The notes under the pieces: generated by a model
The model's input: only the letters and a program-made list of their open reading frames with translations
The model's database searches: none
Told to the model about the DNA's origin: nothing
Shown: positions 1-12,721 of the stretch, one piece after another
How positions within the stretch are numbered: position 1 is the first letter of the stretch
How the letters are laid out: every line of letters starts with the position of its first letter
Made by a program: the position numbers and the translations under genes
Assembly (NCBI RefSeq): GCF_027596085.1
Contig: NC_072465.1
Location: 9,348,553 to 9,412,552, forward strand
DNA from: Anoplopoma fimbria
Lineage: Eukaryota > Chordata > Actinopteri > Perciformes > Anoplopomatidae
Direction: 5' to 3'
Length of the DNA stretch: 64,000 nt

Positions 1-688
1 CATCGTTTCTTTCAACTAATGTTGGACAGGAAAGTAGCGTCTTTCAAACTATTCCTTTTAGCTGGGGACGGACCCTCTGACTCAGTTCAGAGGTAGGAAG
101 ATGGCTCTGTTCTTAGAGTTTGATCCGTGCTGGGATCTACCATAGTATGTTTGCACCCATAATACAGGAGCCTTGTATAGAGCGGCATATGTTAATAATA
201 TCTACTTGTGGTTCAGTCCTCTTTCTCTCACATTATACATTCCCCTCTCCCTCCTTTTCTTTGCCACTGCTTCCCGTCTTTGCAGTGGTTTTACCATCCT
301 GGGGGGGAGGGCGAAGGGCGGCGAGGTGTTGAAGGAGATGAGCACGAGCAGCGAGTGATGAATCTCCCCCGCCGTCTGCAACACTCTCCGCTTCGTCGAC
401 TCTCCCCCCTCGTTTTCTGACCCAAATCTAATGCGACAGAACTCGTTTTCGCCGCCCTCACCCACCGACCAGCACACACACCCACACCTCCTCCCACCTC
501 CCTTCCACGCTGTCGCGGGAGTCGTGCACCACCCTTCTATTTTTAGCTGTTTGTCCTTGAGTTACAATCCCTGAAAATTGCCATGATCCATAAAGGACTG
601 GGTTGTGGTGCTTGAGGGGGAAAACGCACACCCGCACTTGCCAACACTATCCTCCCTCCAGCCCCCTCCACTCTCCCCTTTGCCACCT

Positions 689-692
<4 letters not shown>
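1..692. other. Intergenic or intronic stretch, no gene seen
   Basis: Pyrimidine-rich, moderately GC-rich sequence. Short open frames on both strands are low-complexity (Ser/Pro-rich) and have no recognisable domain. I see no splice-bounded exon, RNA gene or mobile element. Confidence 0.6.

Positions 693-775
<83 letters not shown>
693..775. repeat. (GT)n microsatellite, about 41 units
   Basis: An uninterrupted GT tract of about 83 bp. Reading frames through it give Cys-Val or His-Thr runs and are not genes. Alternating purine-pyrimidine tracts of this length can adopt Z-DNA and are highly length-polymorphic. Confidence 0.97.
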
Positions 776-777
<2 letters not shown>

Positions 778-1104
778 CAACAAATCGTTACCAATTTCAA
801 GTCTTTCGCCATTACTGAAGCGAATATTCTTCTCATTAAAGAGGTGAAATGGAGGGAGCGTTAAATGAGTGTAACGCTGACTGATCAGACTGTTCTTTTC
901 TCTGCCCCCCAAACACCACCAACACACACACTCACCCCCCGCCTCAGAAAGTTATCCACTGTAGCCAATTAGCATGACTGCTCAGTCTAGTATTAGCCCC
1001 CCTCGTCCGTATCCAGCCCTCGCTCTCATTACCGTCTTTTCTCTCTCCCTCTTCCTCCCCTATCCTCCTCCAGCCCCTCTTCTCATTCTTTCTTTCTCAT
1101 TAGG

Positions 1105-1335
1105 GCCGCGTCGTAACACAGTGAATCATAATAGGTGCTCTGCACTGTGAAATGGCTTAAGCTTTGTGTCGTCTCGCCGCTTGCAGCGGGAAAATGAGTA
1201 AACAGAGGATCCATTCAGAGCAAAAGCCAAGACGCATATCGACGGAATGCTATCAGGGCCGTCCATTAATCTGTCGTGAAGCAGCTTTTTTTGCACGCAT
1301 GATGAAATCCCTGATATTCAGAGAGGGAGAGATTG
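1105..1335. promoter_or_regulatory. Possible conserved non-coding element
   Basis: A high-complexity block between low-complexity neighbours, with TAAT cores, an AATCATAATAGG stretch and a CCATTAAT motif. No frame is open across it. Its texture resembles vertebrate conserved non-coding elements, but this rests on composition and motifs alone. Confidence 0.25.
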
Positions 1336-3077
1336 TGTGTGTGTGTGTTTTTGTGTGTCGGGGGGGACTAATCTGCGGATGATGCCATGCAGGGCACGAT
1401 ACATAGACGATAAACAGATTCCGCAAAGGAGAGAGTTTCGGTGAGGGATGTAAAAGACGGAGGAGAGGAAGAGATAGCAAAAGGCAAAGGGCGAATGTGA
1501 TGAAAGGTAGACAGAGAGGAGAGAGAGGATGGATGCGGAGGCAGGGGTGGTGGAAGCGGAGTGCTGCGGTGGGTGGAGACGGCGGCGTCGAGGTGTATTC
1601 TAAGCCCTGAATGTAAATACGCGTGAGGGGATTATCACAGAGTGCCAGGCGGCGCTTTTGGGGCTTTGTTTCCCGTGACACCGTGACGTCGGCTTTGTTT
1701 CCATGACAGCAGACGTGTGTGTGTGTGTGTGTGTGTGTCTGTGTGCGGATTGTTATTGCGTGTGTTGCGCGTGACATCCAGGCATCTGTTTCCTGCCGGA
1801 AAAGGTTAATTACATCTCCACTGCCCGACCGGACGTGCCGCGCATAATCGCATGCGCCTAATGAGACCTGTGTGTGTGTGTTTGTGTCTCGATGTGCCAT
1901 CGTGAAAAGGCAGTTCTATGGCAGCTGAATAGATCTCTTGGCCACTTGTTTCAGTTTTTGAAAGTCTATTGTTGCAGTCGAGAAGATACACAAGCATGCA
2001 GACGCGCGCTTCCAGAGTCACGGACTAGCACACGCGCGACAGCTGGAATCGAACCGCGTTGGCATTTACGGACAGACACTCCACTCCCACCGGGGGGGAC
2101 ATTAACGGATGGGCCCTCATCGCTGTGTGTGTGTGTTTTTGTAATTACTTGTCTGCCTATTAATGAGACGGAGACGCTACGGCATCAGACGAGGGATGTT
2201 TCGCAAAGCCCTGTTGCTCATCCTGACCCTTGACTCCTATCTTCACACTCCAGCTAAGCCGCTGATTGGACAGCTGCTCCGCTTTCGATCGGGGCCCAGC
2301 TCAGGCGTGAAAGCCAAGATGAGGCTCCCAGCTCTCCACGGGTGACTTTGGAAATTACAGTACACTTTCTTCACTTGGCTGAAGTTTCTACTAAGTTGAT
2401 CTGACACAAGCAGCTAGGTGAGGGGGCGAATTCAGCCTCCATGGAGCGGAGATTACGGAGGAGAGGGGAGGGACGGGGCCTTGCTGAGGGAGTGTGACCG
2501 AGGGGGAGTAATGGATTTCTAGCGGCCCGTCGTATCTTCACACTTGATACAGTACACCAGCTATGGCGAGAAATGGATCAAACGGATAAGAAATGGGTTT
2601 TTTGGGAATCACATCAGCAGAAGCAAAGTTCCCAGTCAGCTGCCAAGGGAAAATTAGAGTGCAGCAAGGATGGGTAAAGGGGATGAGCTCAGAGTTTACA
2701 GGCTTTTATTTTCTTGAGGAATATGGCTGAGTTTCTGCAGCTCGAAAAGTAGAAAAATATGTCAAACCTGAAGCCTTAGTCACAGAAACCGTTTTATTTT
2801 TACAAATTCAAATTTACAAATTAGAATTTGGATAAAAGCCTGTTCCTGCTGAAGCCCCTTAACCATCCCTGTTAAACTATCCTCATGCACACTCTCTGTA
2901 CTGAGCAGCGGTAGCCCAGCGCCATACATTGCAGTTTGTCAAAGGATAAAACCCTTATGATGGATGGCTGACAGCCGCCGCCGTCACACCGCCGTCTCCT
3001 GATCCCTCAAACGCTCCACCACCTCACCCTCCACCTCCTCCACTTGCTCCTTTTTCTTCTTCCCCCGTCCGCGGCAG
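1336..3077. other. No gene seen
   Basis: Unique sequence with a 24-bp GT tract at 1715-1738, short GT runs near 1335 and 1870, and purine-rich patches near 1440-1560 and 2455-2510. A 215-codon minus-strand open frame across 1253-1900 is His-Thr and Leu-Ser-Pro low complexity and is not credible as a protein. No mobile element was recognised. Confidence 0.5.
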
Positions 3078-3185
3078 AAGCCGTTCAGGCCGCAGAAACA
3101 GGCGCAGGTGAAGGGCATGGCCTATCTGATGCCACGTCGCATCCACGTGGACCTGCGGAAGGGAGAGGGAGGACAAGAGAAGAGG
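3078..3185 (+). CDS. Candidate internal coding exon, 36 codons, product unknown
   Basis: The segment is exactly 108 nt and open in one frame, beginning KPFRPQKQAQVKGMAYLMPR and continuing RIHVDLRKGEGGQEKR. It is preceded by a long polypyrimidine tract (about 3020-3070) ending in a CAG acceptor at 3075-3077 and followed by a GTAGGA donor-like site at 3186. Length divisible by three means it could be included or skipped without a frameshift. It is GC-richer than its surroundings and strongly basic (K/R-rich), with mixed, non-repetitive residues unlike the microsatellite frames. I do not recognise the protein, and no partner exon was found within the next several kb. The minus strand over the same bases is also open, so this could be chance or a regulatory element. 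Confidence 0.35.
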
Positions 3186-4114
3186 GTAGGAGGTTAGGAG
3201 GGTACTTACATTATCGGGCAAATTTGCCAGGACATCACACACCACTTGTGAGTCCTTTGAACACAAACAGATATCTGGAATCAAAGGAAGAGGAGGATAT
3301 TGAGGAAAATAGTTTTTCCTGATAGAACTTTTAACTGAACTATATGATGAAGAGATTCTGTCTCATCTGGTTCCATTTGAATCTCTTACGGTTTGCCTGA
3401 AGGACTGGCCTGAAGTGAAAAATATGATCAAGTGGGCATGCAGTTGCCATGTCATGCTGTGCGCTGGATGCTTCCAGCACAAAAGTACCTCCCAGCACAG
3501 TGCAGGCGTCAATGTTTAGCACTGATCTCGTTATTGTACAGCACAAATTGAACAGGATTAACTTGAATTTAAGCTGTATCAACACTTGCGAGGACTCCCC
3601 GAGTTGTCAAATCTCTGATCTAAGGAAGGCCTCTGGCTGGAAAGTTTTAGCAATGATATTTTAATAAAACATTAAGCTGTGTCAACATTAACAGCTTCAG
3701 TGGTGCGTCTCTCTGGGATAAATACTCAACTTGTTAAATACTTATAAACTTATTTTGTTGAACTAGTTTCTTGCTAGTTAGTAGCTACTGGTTAGCTGTC
3801 TACGCATTAAGCAATGATGGGCCAAATATACTTTAAAAAAATGTGAGCCATAATGAAGTCTACTATTAATGAAAATGTCAGGGATGGAAATGTTAATTAT
3901 GTGCATCTTTGTATAATTTGTTGGTAACAGAACAGGCTACAGCTTTAGTTGCTGGAGGAGATGCTAGTTCCCAATTCCAGTTCTTGAAATACTTTTTTAC
4001 TGTAAATTACCATATCAGAGTTTCATTTTAATTACTTTTGAAACACAGAAGTCTCCTGAAAATGTAATGATACTATTGGTTTATGTTAGAGCCATCAGAT
4101 TAAATCATTGATCG
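3186..4114. other. No gene seen
   Basis: AT-richer unique sequence after the candidate exon. No open frame with recognisable protein character and no known repeat. Confidence 0.5.
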
Positions 4115-4607
4115 TAGCCCATATAAGACATGGACGTAGTCACCATGACGTCACCCATTTGTTTGTGGACTACGGTTTAAAAGCCCTGAGTTCAACTTCT
4201 GGCAGTTGCCATCTTGGTTTTTGGCAGATGCAATCTTTTAATTTGCAACCAAAACTGACGCAAGAGGGTGGAGCTAGGTATAACTGAACACTGAATAAGA
4301 TATTTTTAGGCATCCAAAATATTCCAATAAACTTTCTTGAATTGAAAACACACTGTGAAAGGGTTAAAGTTCTAAGACGAAAACACGGAAAACCCAAGTA
4401 CAGGAGTACCCAAGGAAAACACAAGTAAGCCACGCCCTAAAGCATAACCTGCTTTATGGTCTATTTGACTCTAAATGGACAATCATTTACTAAATGAACA
4501 TCATGCTGTATTGAACAAGACTTGAAACTAGAGATTGAAACCATAATAAATCAAGTGAGAATCATTTTCTCATAGACTTCTATACAATCTGACATCTTTT
4601 TGCTGCC
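4115..4607 (+). repeat. Interspersed repeat family A, copy 1
   Basis: This is one of seven copies in the window of a family whose hallmarks, in order, are a head with TATAAGA..TGGACGTAGTCA, a module reading GGTCTATTTGACTCTAAATG, a module AATAAATCAAGTGAGAA and a tail near CATAGACTTCTATACAAT. This copy has a perfect CRE octamer TGACGTCA at 4146-4153. It also has an extra module around 4345-4430 (GAAAGGGTTAAAGT, CTAAGACGAAAACAC) shared only with the copy at 31.6 kb. It has no coding capacity. The class is unknown to me; I recall the family only as an abundant teleost interspersed repeat. Confidence 0.85.
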
Positions 4608-5278
4608 TTCATTAGTTCAACTTTCTGAAAATATCATACTTCATCTGTATGGTTTGGAGGGATGATCATGACTTTTACCTTCTCCAAGTTCAAGAGTTAC
4701 CATCGAAGGCTTGAAGTGCTCCAATTGTCAGTCACCTAACATGAATAAACATGATGTTTACTTCTGGATGTAATCTGGAATTGACTCCTCCCACAGTGGA
4801 ACACAGTATGGAGATGTCTGAACGTACCCTTGGTTGACACCTCATGGCTACATGGTCAGGACGTACCCTCACACAGGCAACAACATGGCTTCTAATCTAA
4901 ATCGCCTGAGCTTTACCATCATTTATATCAACTGCAGGCCTACAGCTGGAAAACTGTTATAATCCACCGAATATATAGTGGACAGCTGTCGATAACGCTC
5001 AAGACTGTGTGTGTGTGTGTGTATGTGTCTGACGTTTTTGCAGCGCTCTCAGCAAAAAAAAACAAAAAACTCAATGCAGAGAAAGTTACTGTGGTTCAGT
5101 CAATAGGTCAGTCAACACACACTGAACACTCGCACATACACTGCGGTAAAGACTGGCCTGGTTGTCTATTGAGTGCTGTCACTCACTGGGGGGAGTAACA
5201 ATGCCATTACTCTTCTTCTCACATTTTTCTTCCCATCTGTATTGCCGCTTCAACTACTCTCTCTCCCTCCTTCTCTCG

Positions 5279-5283
<5 letters not shown>
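4608..5283. other. No gene seen
   Basis: Unique sequence with a short GT run near 5006-5022. Nothing else recognised. Confidence 0.5.
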
Positions 5284-5326
<43 letters not shown>

Positions 5327-5335
5327 CGCACACAC
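5284..5335. repeat. (CA)n microsatellite with one interruption
   Basis: A pure CA tract to about 5322, then AAACACG and a short CA run. It is oriented opposite to the long GT tract that begins 185 bp downstream. Confidence 0.95.
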
Positions 5336-5518
5336 ACAGAGCCAGGAGTAGTCTTAAGGCTGGCCAAACTCCCAACGTTAACATTTTTTTTTTCAGCATG
5401 GCGTGCTCGCAGCCAATCGCGAACGAGCACCGAGATTAGGAGACACGAGGTGAAACTGAGAGCTTCATTAAATACCAACCTGAGTCAGCAGCACCAGCAG
5501 GTCTGGCTGGGGACTGTG

Positions 5519-5520
<2 letters not shown>

Positions 5521-5606
<86 letters not shown>
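5521..5606. repeat. (GT)n microsatellite, 43 units
   Basis: An uninterrupted 86-bp GT tract. It is one of three GT tracts within 400 bp (5521, 5669, 5873), which together make this the densest dinucleotide cluster in the window. Confidence 0.97.
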
Positions 5607-5609
<3 letters not shown>

Positions 5610-5668
5610 CCATTGGGAGAGAGTGGGTGACAAAAAGCACAGTCCAATCATAGATTGTCTGCATTCAT

Positions 5669-5681
5669 GTGTGTGTGTGTC

Positions 5682-5745
<64 letters not shown>

Positions 5746-5751
5746 TGTGTC
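5669..5751. repeat. (GT)n microsatellite, interrupted
   Basis: GT units broken by CTGC near 5681 and by an AT unit near 5739. The interruptions indicate an older tract than the pure ones nearby. Confidence 0.95.
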
Positions 5752-5870
5752 TGGTTTAAGGGATTGATGTGCGCTTCAACCTGTCTCATATGGGGGCAAT
5801 TAGCTGAGCAAGACTCTGGGCTGCCTGCAAGCGGAGACAAAAACGCCTCGGGCCATGAAGTGTACACCCG

Positions 5871-5872
<2 letters not shown>

Positions 5873-5907
<35 letters not shown>

Positions 5908-5919
5908 TTTTGTGTGTGT
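5873..5919. repeat. (GT)n microsatellite, interrupted
   Basis: About 31 bp of GT, then ATGTTTT, then a short GT run leading into a CATATATATATT patch. Confidence 0.93.
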
Positions 5920-5934
5920 ACATATATATATTAA

Positions 5935-7552
5935 ACCGTTCCTCTAATCCCTTCTCTGTCATTTCGGATATCCATCTAATCCCCGTCTGCAGATCTCCCA
6001 CTCTGTACCCAATGGCTTTAGACCCTATGTGACATGCCAGAGAAAATCACATAGGAATAGAAAGCCATAAAACACAGCAGCGAGCCAGTCAAGCCAACAG
6101 CAGGAGTAAACTTTTCTCCATGAGCACGCCGATGCGTCACTCTCACTCCACGCCTTTAACACCCTCAGCTTGTCTGACAGTTTAACAAGGCCCCGCAGAG
6201 GATTTACAAGTGCTGAAGACACACTCGTCTCCCGCGCGTCCTCCAATCCCTCCGTTGTCTCCTTCTCCCCTCGCACCGCTTTTCCCCCTTTTCTTCCTTA
6301 CTTTCTTTCCCTTGCTTTCCAACCCCCGGCCACGCTGCCAGCCGTCAGAGAGCCGGTGGCGTCTTGTTTTGGTGGGTGCGTAATTACTAGGGGTTCTTTC
6401 ACAGGCGAGCGCAGAGATGAGACGGATGAAAAAACAGCCTGCAGACCCCCTCTGAATTATTAACTGGCAAAAAAACAAAAAAACGATGAGTCAACGCTAA
6501 CGGAGAGGGCGAGGGAGGCGAAGTGGCCCACGTGCGTCTACAAATAAACACATAAATGAAAAGAGGCTCCGAGTGCAACGTGGCACCGTCCATAAATGAG
6601 CCATCCGTAGTGGGATCTAAACTTGGGTTGGACCGAGTTTTTCTGGTCAAAAGCTATGAATGCATGAATTTTAATCGTAACACTTTAATAAAAGTTGAAC
6701 TTGTAAATGATTCATTTCAAGGATCCCCACCACTAAATCATGAACCAAATCGTGACCTCTTTGTACTGGTATACTCCATTATCAGTTAGTTTATATTATC
6801 AAGTCTGATTCCATCATAACTTGGAACTCTGTTGAGATTAAATAAAACCTGCCTTGTTATGCCTTTTCGATCCCTGTTAATCCCTGTTAATATTTTGCAC
6901 CTATTTAACAACGTATGCAAAAAGTTTTATAAAAAATCAATTCCTTCGTATTTATATCTATAACCAATCTTTTTTTCTTCTTCTTGTAAAACAAAATATA
7001 ACGTGTGCTTACATAAACTTAAACCAGCCAATTTCAACCAATAACATCATGACATCCATCCATCAATCGATTTGCAACTCTTAGCAACAAGAGAGTCGTG
7101 GGTGAGAGCTCATGCATCGTGGGAGGCTGCACCCAGTTCCTCCCTTTGAAAGTTGCTCAGTGGAGCATTTAGCAAAAAAGACGTGACTTCCGAGAATAAA
7201 GTTACCCAGATCTCACAGCAATCTTCTTTATCTATGTGCCCAAAGGACAAGAGCACTTACTTTTCTTATTTAACCCCGCCTCCGAACCCCTTAGTCCAAC
7301 TTTACTTTCTTTACAGACATCTATGTTCAATTTAAGTCAATGGGAAAATGTATTTTCCCATTTATTTATTTTTGCTCAATAATGGACTACATTCTTTAAG
7401 CGGTCCAATCAAATGTGAGAGATTTGTTTTAAATCCCTGTTGTAACTGTTCAACCACGAATGTTGTTTTTCACTTGGGGGGTAAACGTACAGTACGGAAG
7501 CTAAAGACGATCTAACTTCCGTTTCACTGGGACTTTAAAAAAACAAAAACGA
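5935..7552. other. No gene seen
   Basis: Mixed unique sequence. Open frames of 60-98 codons occur on both strands but show no domain or splice structure. No mobile element was recognised with confidence. Confidence 0.5.
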
Positions 7553-7695
7553 TAGCTGTTTCCCAATGGTATACGTCTTTATGCTAAGCTACGCTAAACA
7601 GGCCGCTGGCTTAAGCATCATATTTTCCGTACAGATATGAGAGTGTAATCAACCTTTTCATCTAACTTTCAGAAAGAAATCCAATCATTTCCCCA
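7553..7695 (+). repeat. Interspersed repeat family B, copy 1
   Basis: Hallmarks are AGCTGTTTCCCAATGGT, CTTTATGCTAAGCTACGCTA, a CAGATATGAGAG segment and TCATCTAACTTTCAG. The same order recurs at 23.8 kb (+) and, reverse-complemented, at 22.5 kb. The sequence matches my recollection of a very common teleost repeat; I cannot assign a class. Non-coding. Confidence 0.75.
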
Positions 7696-7699
7696 AAAG

Positions 7700-8458
<759 letters not shown>

Positions 8459-9176
8459 AAGCAGAAACCCAGTACGTGAGCAGGATTCATGCTGACATGT
8501 GCATGACTGCTACTCATGGAATATAAGTAGCCACTGAGAAAACCTCCGGTCCAGAACATTACCCATCAGGGGAGCAACAAGATGCTCTTACTGATTTGAA
8601 AAAGAGAGGTTTTACTCTGCGACGACTTCAAATATTCCCAATCCTAAATCCTAAAGCACCTGCTTACATCTGATTTTTTTTTCTTAGGTAATTTAATGCT
8701 AAAGAGGCACATAACAGTTTACGAAAATTCACATATTCCTTTTTAAAAGCAGTAAAAAAAGGTACTAAAAATGGGAGGAATTTCGAGAGATTTGGTTTTA
8801 CTTACATTTTGCATTTGTCATATCAGTAGCAATCCTGCACGTTTCCATTGCGCGGCCACATGGAGCCATTTCCCTGCCACCTATATGATCGAGTCAAACA
8901 AACAGATCGTCCCCCCGTCTTTATGTCTCCGTCTCTGTCTTTTCTGACTTTGAGCCCCACTTCCACTCTTTCTCAATCAATCGCGTAGACATTAAAAACC
9001 GGCAGTGCTCCCCGGATTCCTGCTCTTGTTCCCGGTACCCACGCACAAAGCCTTCACCTGTATCTGTAGCATCCCCCCCCGTTCTACCCGCCCTCCCAAC
9101 TCTCTCTGTCTCCCTATCCATGTCCCTCGCTCCCTTGGTCCAAGACAAAATGCCCTCTGTCCTGCTCTCAGGTAAA

Positions 9177-9193
9177 CCCCCCCCCCCCCCCCC
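9177..9193. repeat. C17 homopolymer
   Basis: A run of 17 cytosines. On the other strand this is a G17 run able to form G-quadruplex-like structures. The exact length is prone to sequencing error. Confidence 0.9.
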
Positions 9194-9428
9194 AGTGTAG
9201 ATAACCGAGAGGTCTGGAAAAAGGACAGGGAACTGTTTCTGTTGTTCCAACACAAAGATGCCAACGGTGGGTGGGATGAGGAGGTAGGGAGAGATGGATA
9301 TAGAAAAAAGAGTGATAAAGGAAGAGAGGAAAAAGTCAGGGGGAAAAAACTGATAAGGTGATAAAGGAGGTAAAGCAGGAACAGTGGACAGAGATTGAAT
9401 GACGTATCGTCAGGCTTAGGTATTTCAA

Positions 9429-9430
<2 letters not shown>

Positions 9431-9483
<53 letters not shown>
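9431..9483. repeat. (GT)n microsatellite
   Basis: A pure 53-bp GT tract. It forms an opposed pair with the CA tract starting 155 bp downstream. Confidence 0.97.
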
Positions 9484-9486
<3 letters not shown>

Positions 9487-9636
9487 GTTCAGGTACGCTG
9501 TGGTGCGTTGGGACTCTCAGTCTCTCCTCATGGCTAACTGTCTCCCAGTCCCAGTGAACAAAGAGCCTATTGACTCAGTAACACACAGGAGCTTTCTATC
9601 TTCACCACAGGCCAGTGCTTTGTGCTGGTCCCCTTC

Positions 9637-9637
<1 letters not shown>

Positions 9638-9724
<87 letters not shown>
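9638..9724. repeat. (CA)n microsatellite, about 43 units
   Basis: A pure 87-bp CA tract, the reverse complement of the GT tract at 9431-9483. Confidence 0.97.
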
Positions 9725-9725
<1 letters not shown>

Positions 9726-10265
9726 TTTCAAATTCCCCAAACACACACATACACACACAAATGCACCCACACCACCACTCCACCTGCTCCTAGATATATC
9801 TGCTCTCTTGCTCGATACTCAACGTCCATTTTTGTCAGGTGCAATGCGAAAAATACATTTATTTTCCATTCACTCACTTTAATAATGAGGTGAGAAGAAA
9901 AATGTAATGAGATGATTCTTCAACGTCCCACTGCAATGAAGGTTATTTGACAATTTTTTATGAATCAAGTGGCATTTACCCGACACTTTGTGAAGATAAT
10001 CACCTTTTAACATGGTATTTTATTGACCCCATGGGAATGTAAAAGTATCTGGTGCAAATGTGATTTAGTTAGCTTGTGAAAAGTATGACTTTGAGACTCG
10101 TTATTAGACTAAATAAAATAGGGCTGCTAATAATAATTGAAAAACCAGACTTCTGAAAATGTGATGGTACTCGTTCCGGTACAGGGTATCAGGGTTGTCG
10201 TTTTAGGGACTATCTAGCATTTCCCTGATAATGTTACATTGTGAACAACGTTAAGATTTGAAATT
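9725..10265. other. No gene seen
   Basis: AT-rich unique sequence leading into a family A repeat. Nothing recognised. Confidence 0.5.
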
Positions 10266-10500
10266 TTATGGTCTATTTGACTCTAAATGGACCATAATTT
10301 ACAAAATGAACATCATGCTGTATTGAAGAAGACTTGAAACTAGAGATTGAGACCATACATTCATGTTTACAATGTTTACTGAGGGAATAAATCAAGTGAG
10401 AAGTAGGCTAGTTTTCTCATACATTTCTATACAATGTGACTTTTTGCAACCGGAGGAATCGCCCCCTGCTGGTCAGTAGAGAGAATGCAAGTTTTTAGAC
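10266..10500 (+). repeat. Interspersed repeat family A, copy 2 (head-truncated)
   Basis: It begins at the GGTCTATTTGACTCTAAATG module and runs through AATAAATCAAGTGAGAAG and the CGCCCCCTGCTGGTCAGTAG tail. The CRE-bearing head seen in copies 1, 3 and 5 is missing. Confidence 0.85.
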
Positions 10501-10505
10501 AAGAA

Positions 10506-10855
10506 TAGTTGGCTTAATCGTCCCCCTTTGGACAAAGTTGGTGTTGCCTGTTGGCTTTTGTTTTATCTCACCCCCTTGTGGAGCAACACCAGGACTACAG
10601 GGAGCTAACGAAGGCGCTCCCGAAGGTCTACTAAGCATGTTAATTATAACCTGCAGGTTCTCATTGGGGAATGAGGCTTAACGAGGCTCAGGGCATTGAG
10701 CGAGGGGATTAAGAGGTCTCACTAGCACTACAAACTGCCTGACCAACCATTGAGAGCTGCTCTATGGAGTTATGAATGTGCTGAATAATAATACTGCAAG
10801 GTATTCGCCGGAGCCTGAGAGCTGTGAGAGAGAGTGACGGACAGAGAGCGTGTGT

Positions 10856-10861
<6 letters not shown>
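10506..10861. other. High-complexity stretch, no gene seen
   Basis: Non-repetitive sequence without a protein-like open frame. The part at 10640-10820 has mixed composition with homeobox-type TTAAT sites and could be regulatory, but nothing specific was recognised. Confidence 0.35.

Positions 10862-10914
<53 letters not shown>
10862..10914. repeat. (GT)n microsatellite
   Basis: A pure 53-bp GT tract, preceded by a shorter GT run ending at 10860. Confidence 0.96.
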
Positions 10915-10917
<3 letters not shown>

Positions 10918-11392
10918 CAGCTGAGAGATTTCTCGCCTCAGCTGGTTGGACAGGTTACCTGAAACTGAGAGGAGAAATTAAATATATATAGCGAGTGAGA
11001 GAGAGAGAGTACGAGAAAAGAGGACAGAAAGGTCACAGTGATCTCAGAGCTGAGAAGGAGAGGAGAAAGACGGATGGAAATACAGAGAGGGAGGAAGGAG
11101 GTATGGAGAAAATACCAGAATAGGGGAAGTTAGAAATAAAGAAAATTGTTTATAGAAACGCTGTAAATTTGCACTTGATTCTGCTCAAGTCCCATATAGG
11201 CTTCGGCTGCAATCAGAGCAGAACTAGGACTATGGATTTATAGCTATTCATGGTTATTTTTGCCGTCATTGGGCACACTTTCCATAATAAACGCATTGGC
11301 AACAACTGTCTATATTACAAAGCGGAAGATGCACTTATCAAAAAGACTAACATGTTTACAAAGAAAACACGAAGGTTATTTGGATGTTTAAA

Positions 11393-11580
11393 ATGAATAA
11401 CTAGTACTTGTACAGGTTACTGTATGAAGTACAATGTTTGTATTAATAACTAGTACTAGTACAGATTACTGTATAATGGACAATTTCTGTATTAATAACT
11501 AGTACTAGTACAGGGCACTGTATGAAGGATGATGTATAAAATCAATGACTAGTACGAGCTCTACCTTGATTTTTTTTTAA
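11393..11580. repeat. 49-bp minisatellite, about 3.5 copies
   Basis: CTAGTAC occurs at 11401, 11450, 11499 and 11549, a period of 49, 49 and 50 bp. Each unit carries an AATAACTAGTAC head and an ACTGTAT segment. Units two and three hold the perfect 12-bp palindrome ACTAGTACTAGT. Copies diverge by scattered substitutions and the last is the most degraded. Confidence 0.9.
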
Positions 11581-11990
11581 ACGCTGTATACAATAATACC
11601 ACATTTCATATAAAGTCGACCTAGGAGAGACTTCCTTCTCTGCCGGTACGGGGAGAAGGAATGATTACAGTGACTGATAACCTGCTAAGAATGCTATATT
11701 GAAACTGTGAAAATCTGAACCAGAACTCTAAAAAAAAATCAAAGGGAGAAAAGAGAGAGAGAGAAAAGAGAAGAGAGGGAGAGGGCACCCTGCCCCAGAT
11801 ATCTGCCTGTAAGCTGCTCACAAACCAGACATGGCGGCTGGCCCTGCCGTGGCGAGCGGGATGAGAAGAGATGAGAGGAGATGGGCAGAGGAATAAAACG
11901 GAACGAGGGATGGAAAGTCAGGCCAGAGAAAAGGATTAGCGATCAAAGAAAGCCACCGGCCATCCTGAAAGCCCCCCTACACACACACAG

Positions 11991-11997
<7 letters not shown>

Positions 11998-12027
<30 letters not shown>
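11998..12027. repeat. Short (CA)n microsatellite
   Basis: About 30 bp of CA after a CA-rich lead-in. Confidence 0.93.
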
Positions 12028-12028
<1 letters not shown>

Positions 12029-12205
12029 TCATAGAGAGAGGGAGAGAATGAGGGAGATTAGAGTTTTTCCACGGGGTTAATCATTTACCTCCCTCCTTCC
12101 CAGCAGCACCTTGGCTGTGAGAACGAGCCACCTTTTTATGCATAAATCCATTTGCAGTAGCCGCAGTGTAAATGTTAAGAGGGCAAACACTCACAAACAC
12201 TCACC

Positions 12206-12208
<3 letters not shown>

Positions 12209-12273
<65 letters not shown>
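12209..12273. repeat. (CA)n microsatellite
   Basis: A pure 65-bp CA tract. Confidence 0.97.
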
Positions 12274-12277
<4 letters not shown>

Positions 12278-12578
12278 CCGATTGATTGATTACGGCGCTG
12301 TAATGAGAAATATGTGCCAGTCTAACTTTCTCTAATTGGTTTCATAGCCCTTAAAAACTTAAAAAACACCCCATGACATCTGCTTTTTGTCCCCCTTCTC
12401 CTGCAGAAAAGAAATCCAAATTTGGAAACTGGAGTTCTGAAACGCTTTTTAATTCCCGCTCAACCTCTGTCTTCTTCTAGATCTTGACGAGTCGCCGATG
12501 AAGAGATAAACAACGGGCTAGAGATGCCAATTAGGCCGTCGAACGGCAGCGCCACAGTCTTCAGCGCTCCTCAGCTTC

Positions 12579-12660
12579 CCAGAGGAGGAAGGGAGGGGGA
12601 AGGGGAAGCTGGTGCAGTGAGGAGGAGGAGGAGGAGGAAGAGGAGAAGAAGAAAACTTAG
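12579..12660. repeat. Purine-rich GAGG/GAAG block
   Basis: An almost all-purine plus strand of GGA and GAA units, immediately upstream of a long CA tract. Length and purity are enough to suggest triplex (H-DNA) potential. Confidence 0.7.
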
Positions 12661-12718
12661 CAAGAGCCTATATCTAATCAGGGAATCCTCCTTCTCGATC
12701 ACCCCTTGCAGAGAAACA

Positions 12719-12721
<3 letters not shown>

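Noticed and set aside
1253..1900. The longest open frame of the window (215 codons, minus).
   Set aside because: Low-complexity Thr/His/Leu/Pro/Ser sequence from purine-rich and GT-rich DNA, with no domain.
12481..12510. A short terminal-exon candidate after a TTCTTCTAG acceptor, reading LDESPMKR then stop.
   Set aside because: Only eight codons, with no matching upstream exon, so it cannot be told from chance.
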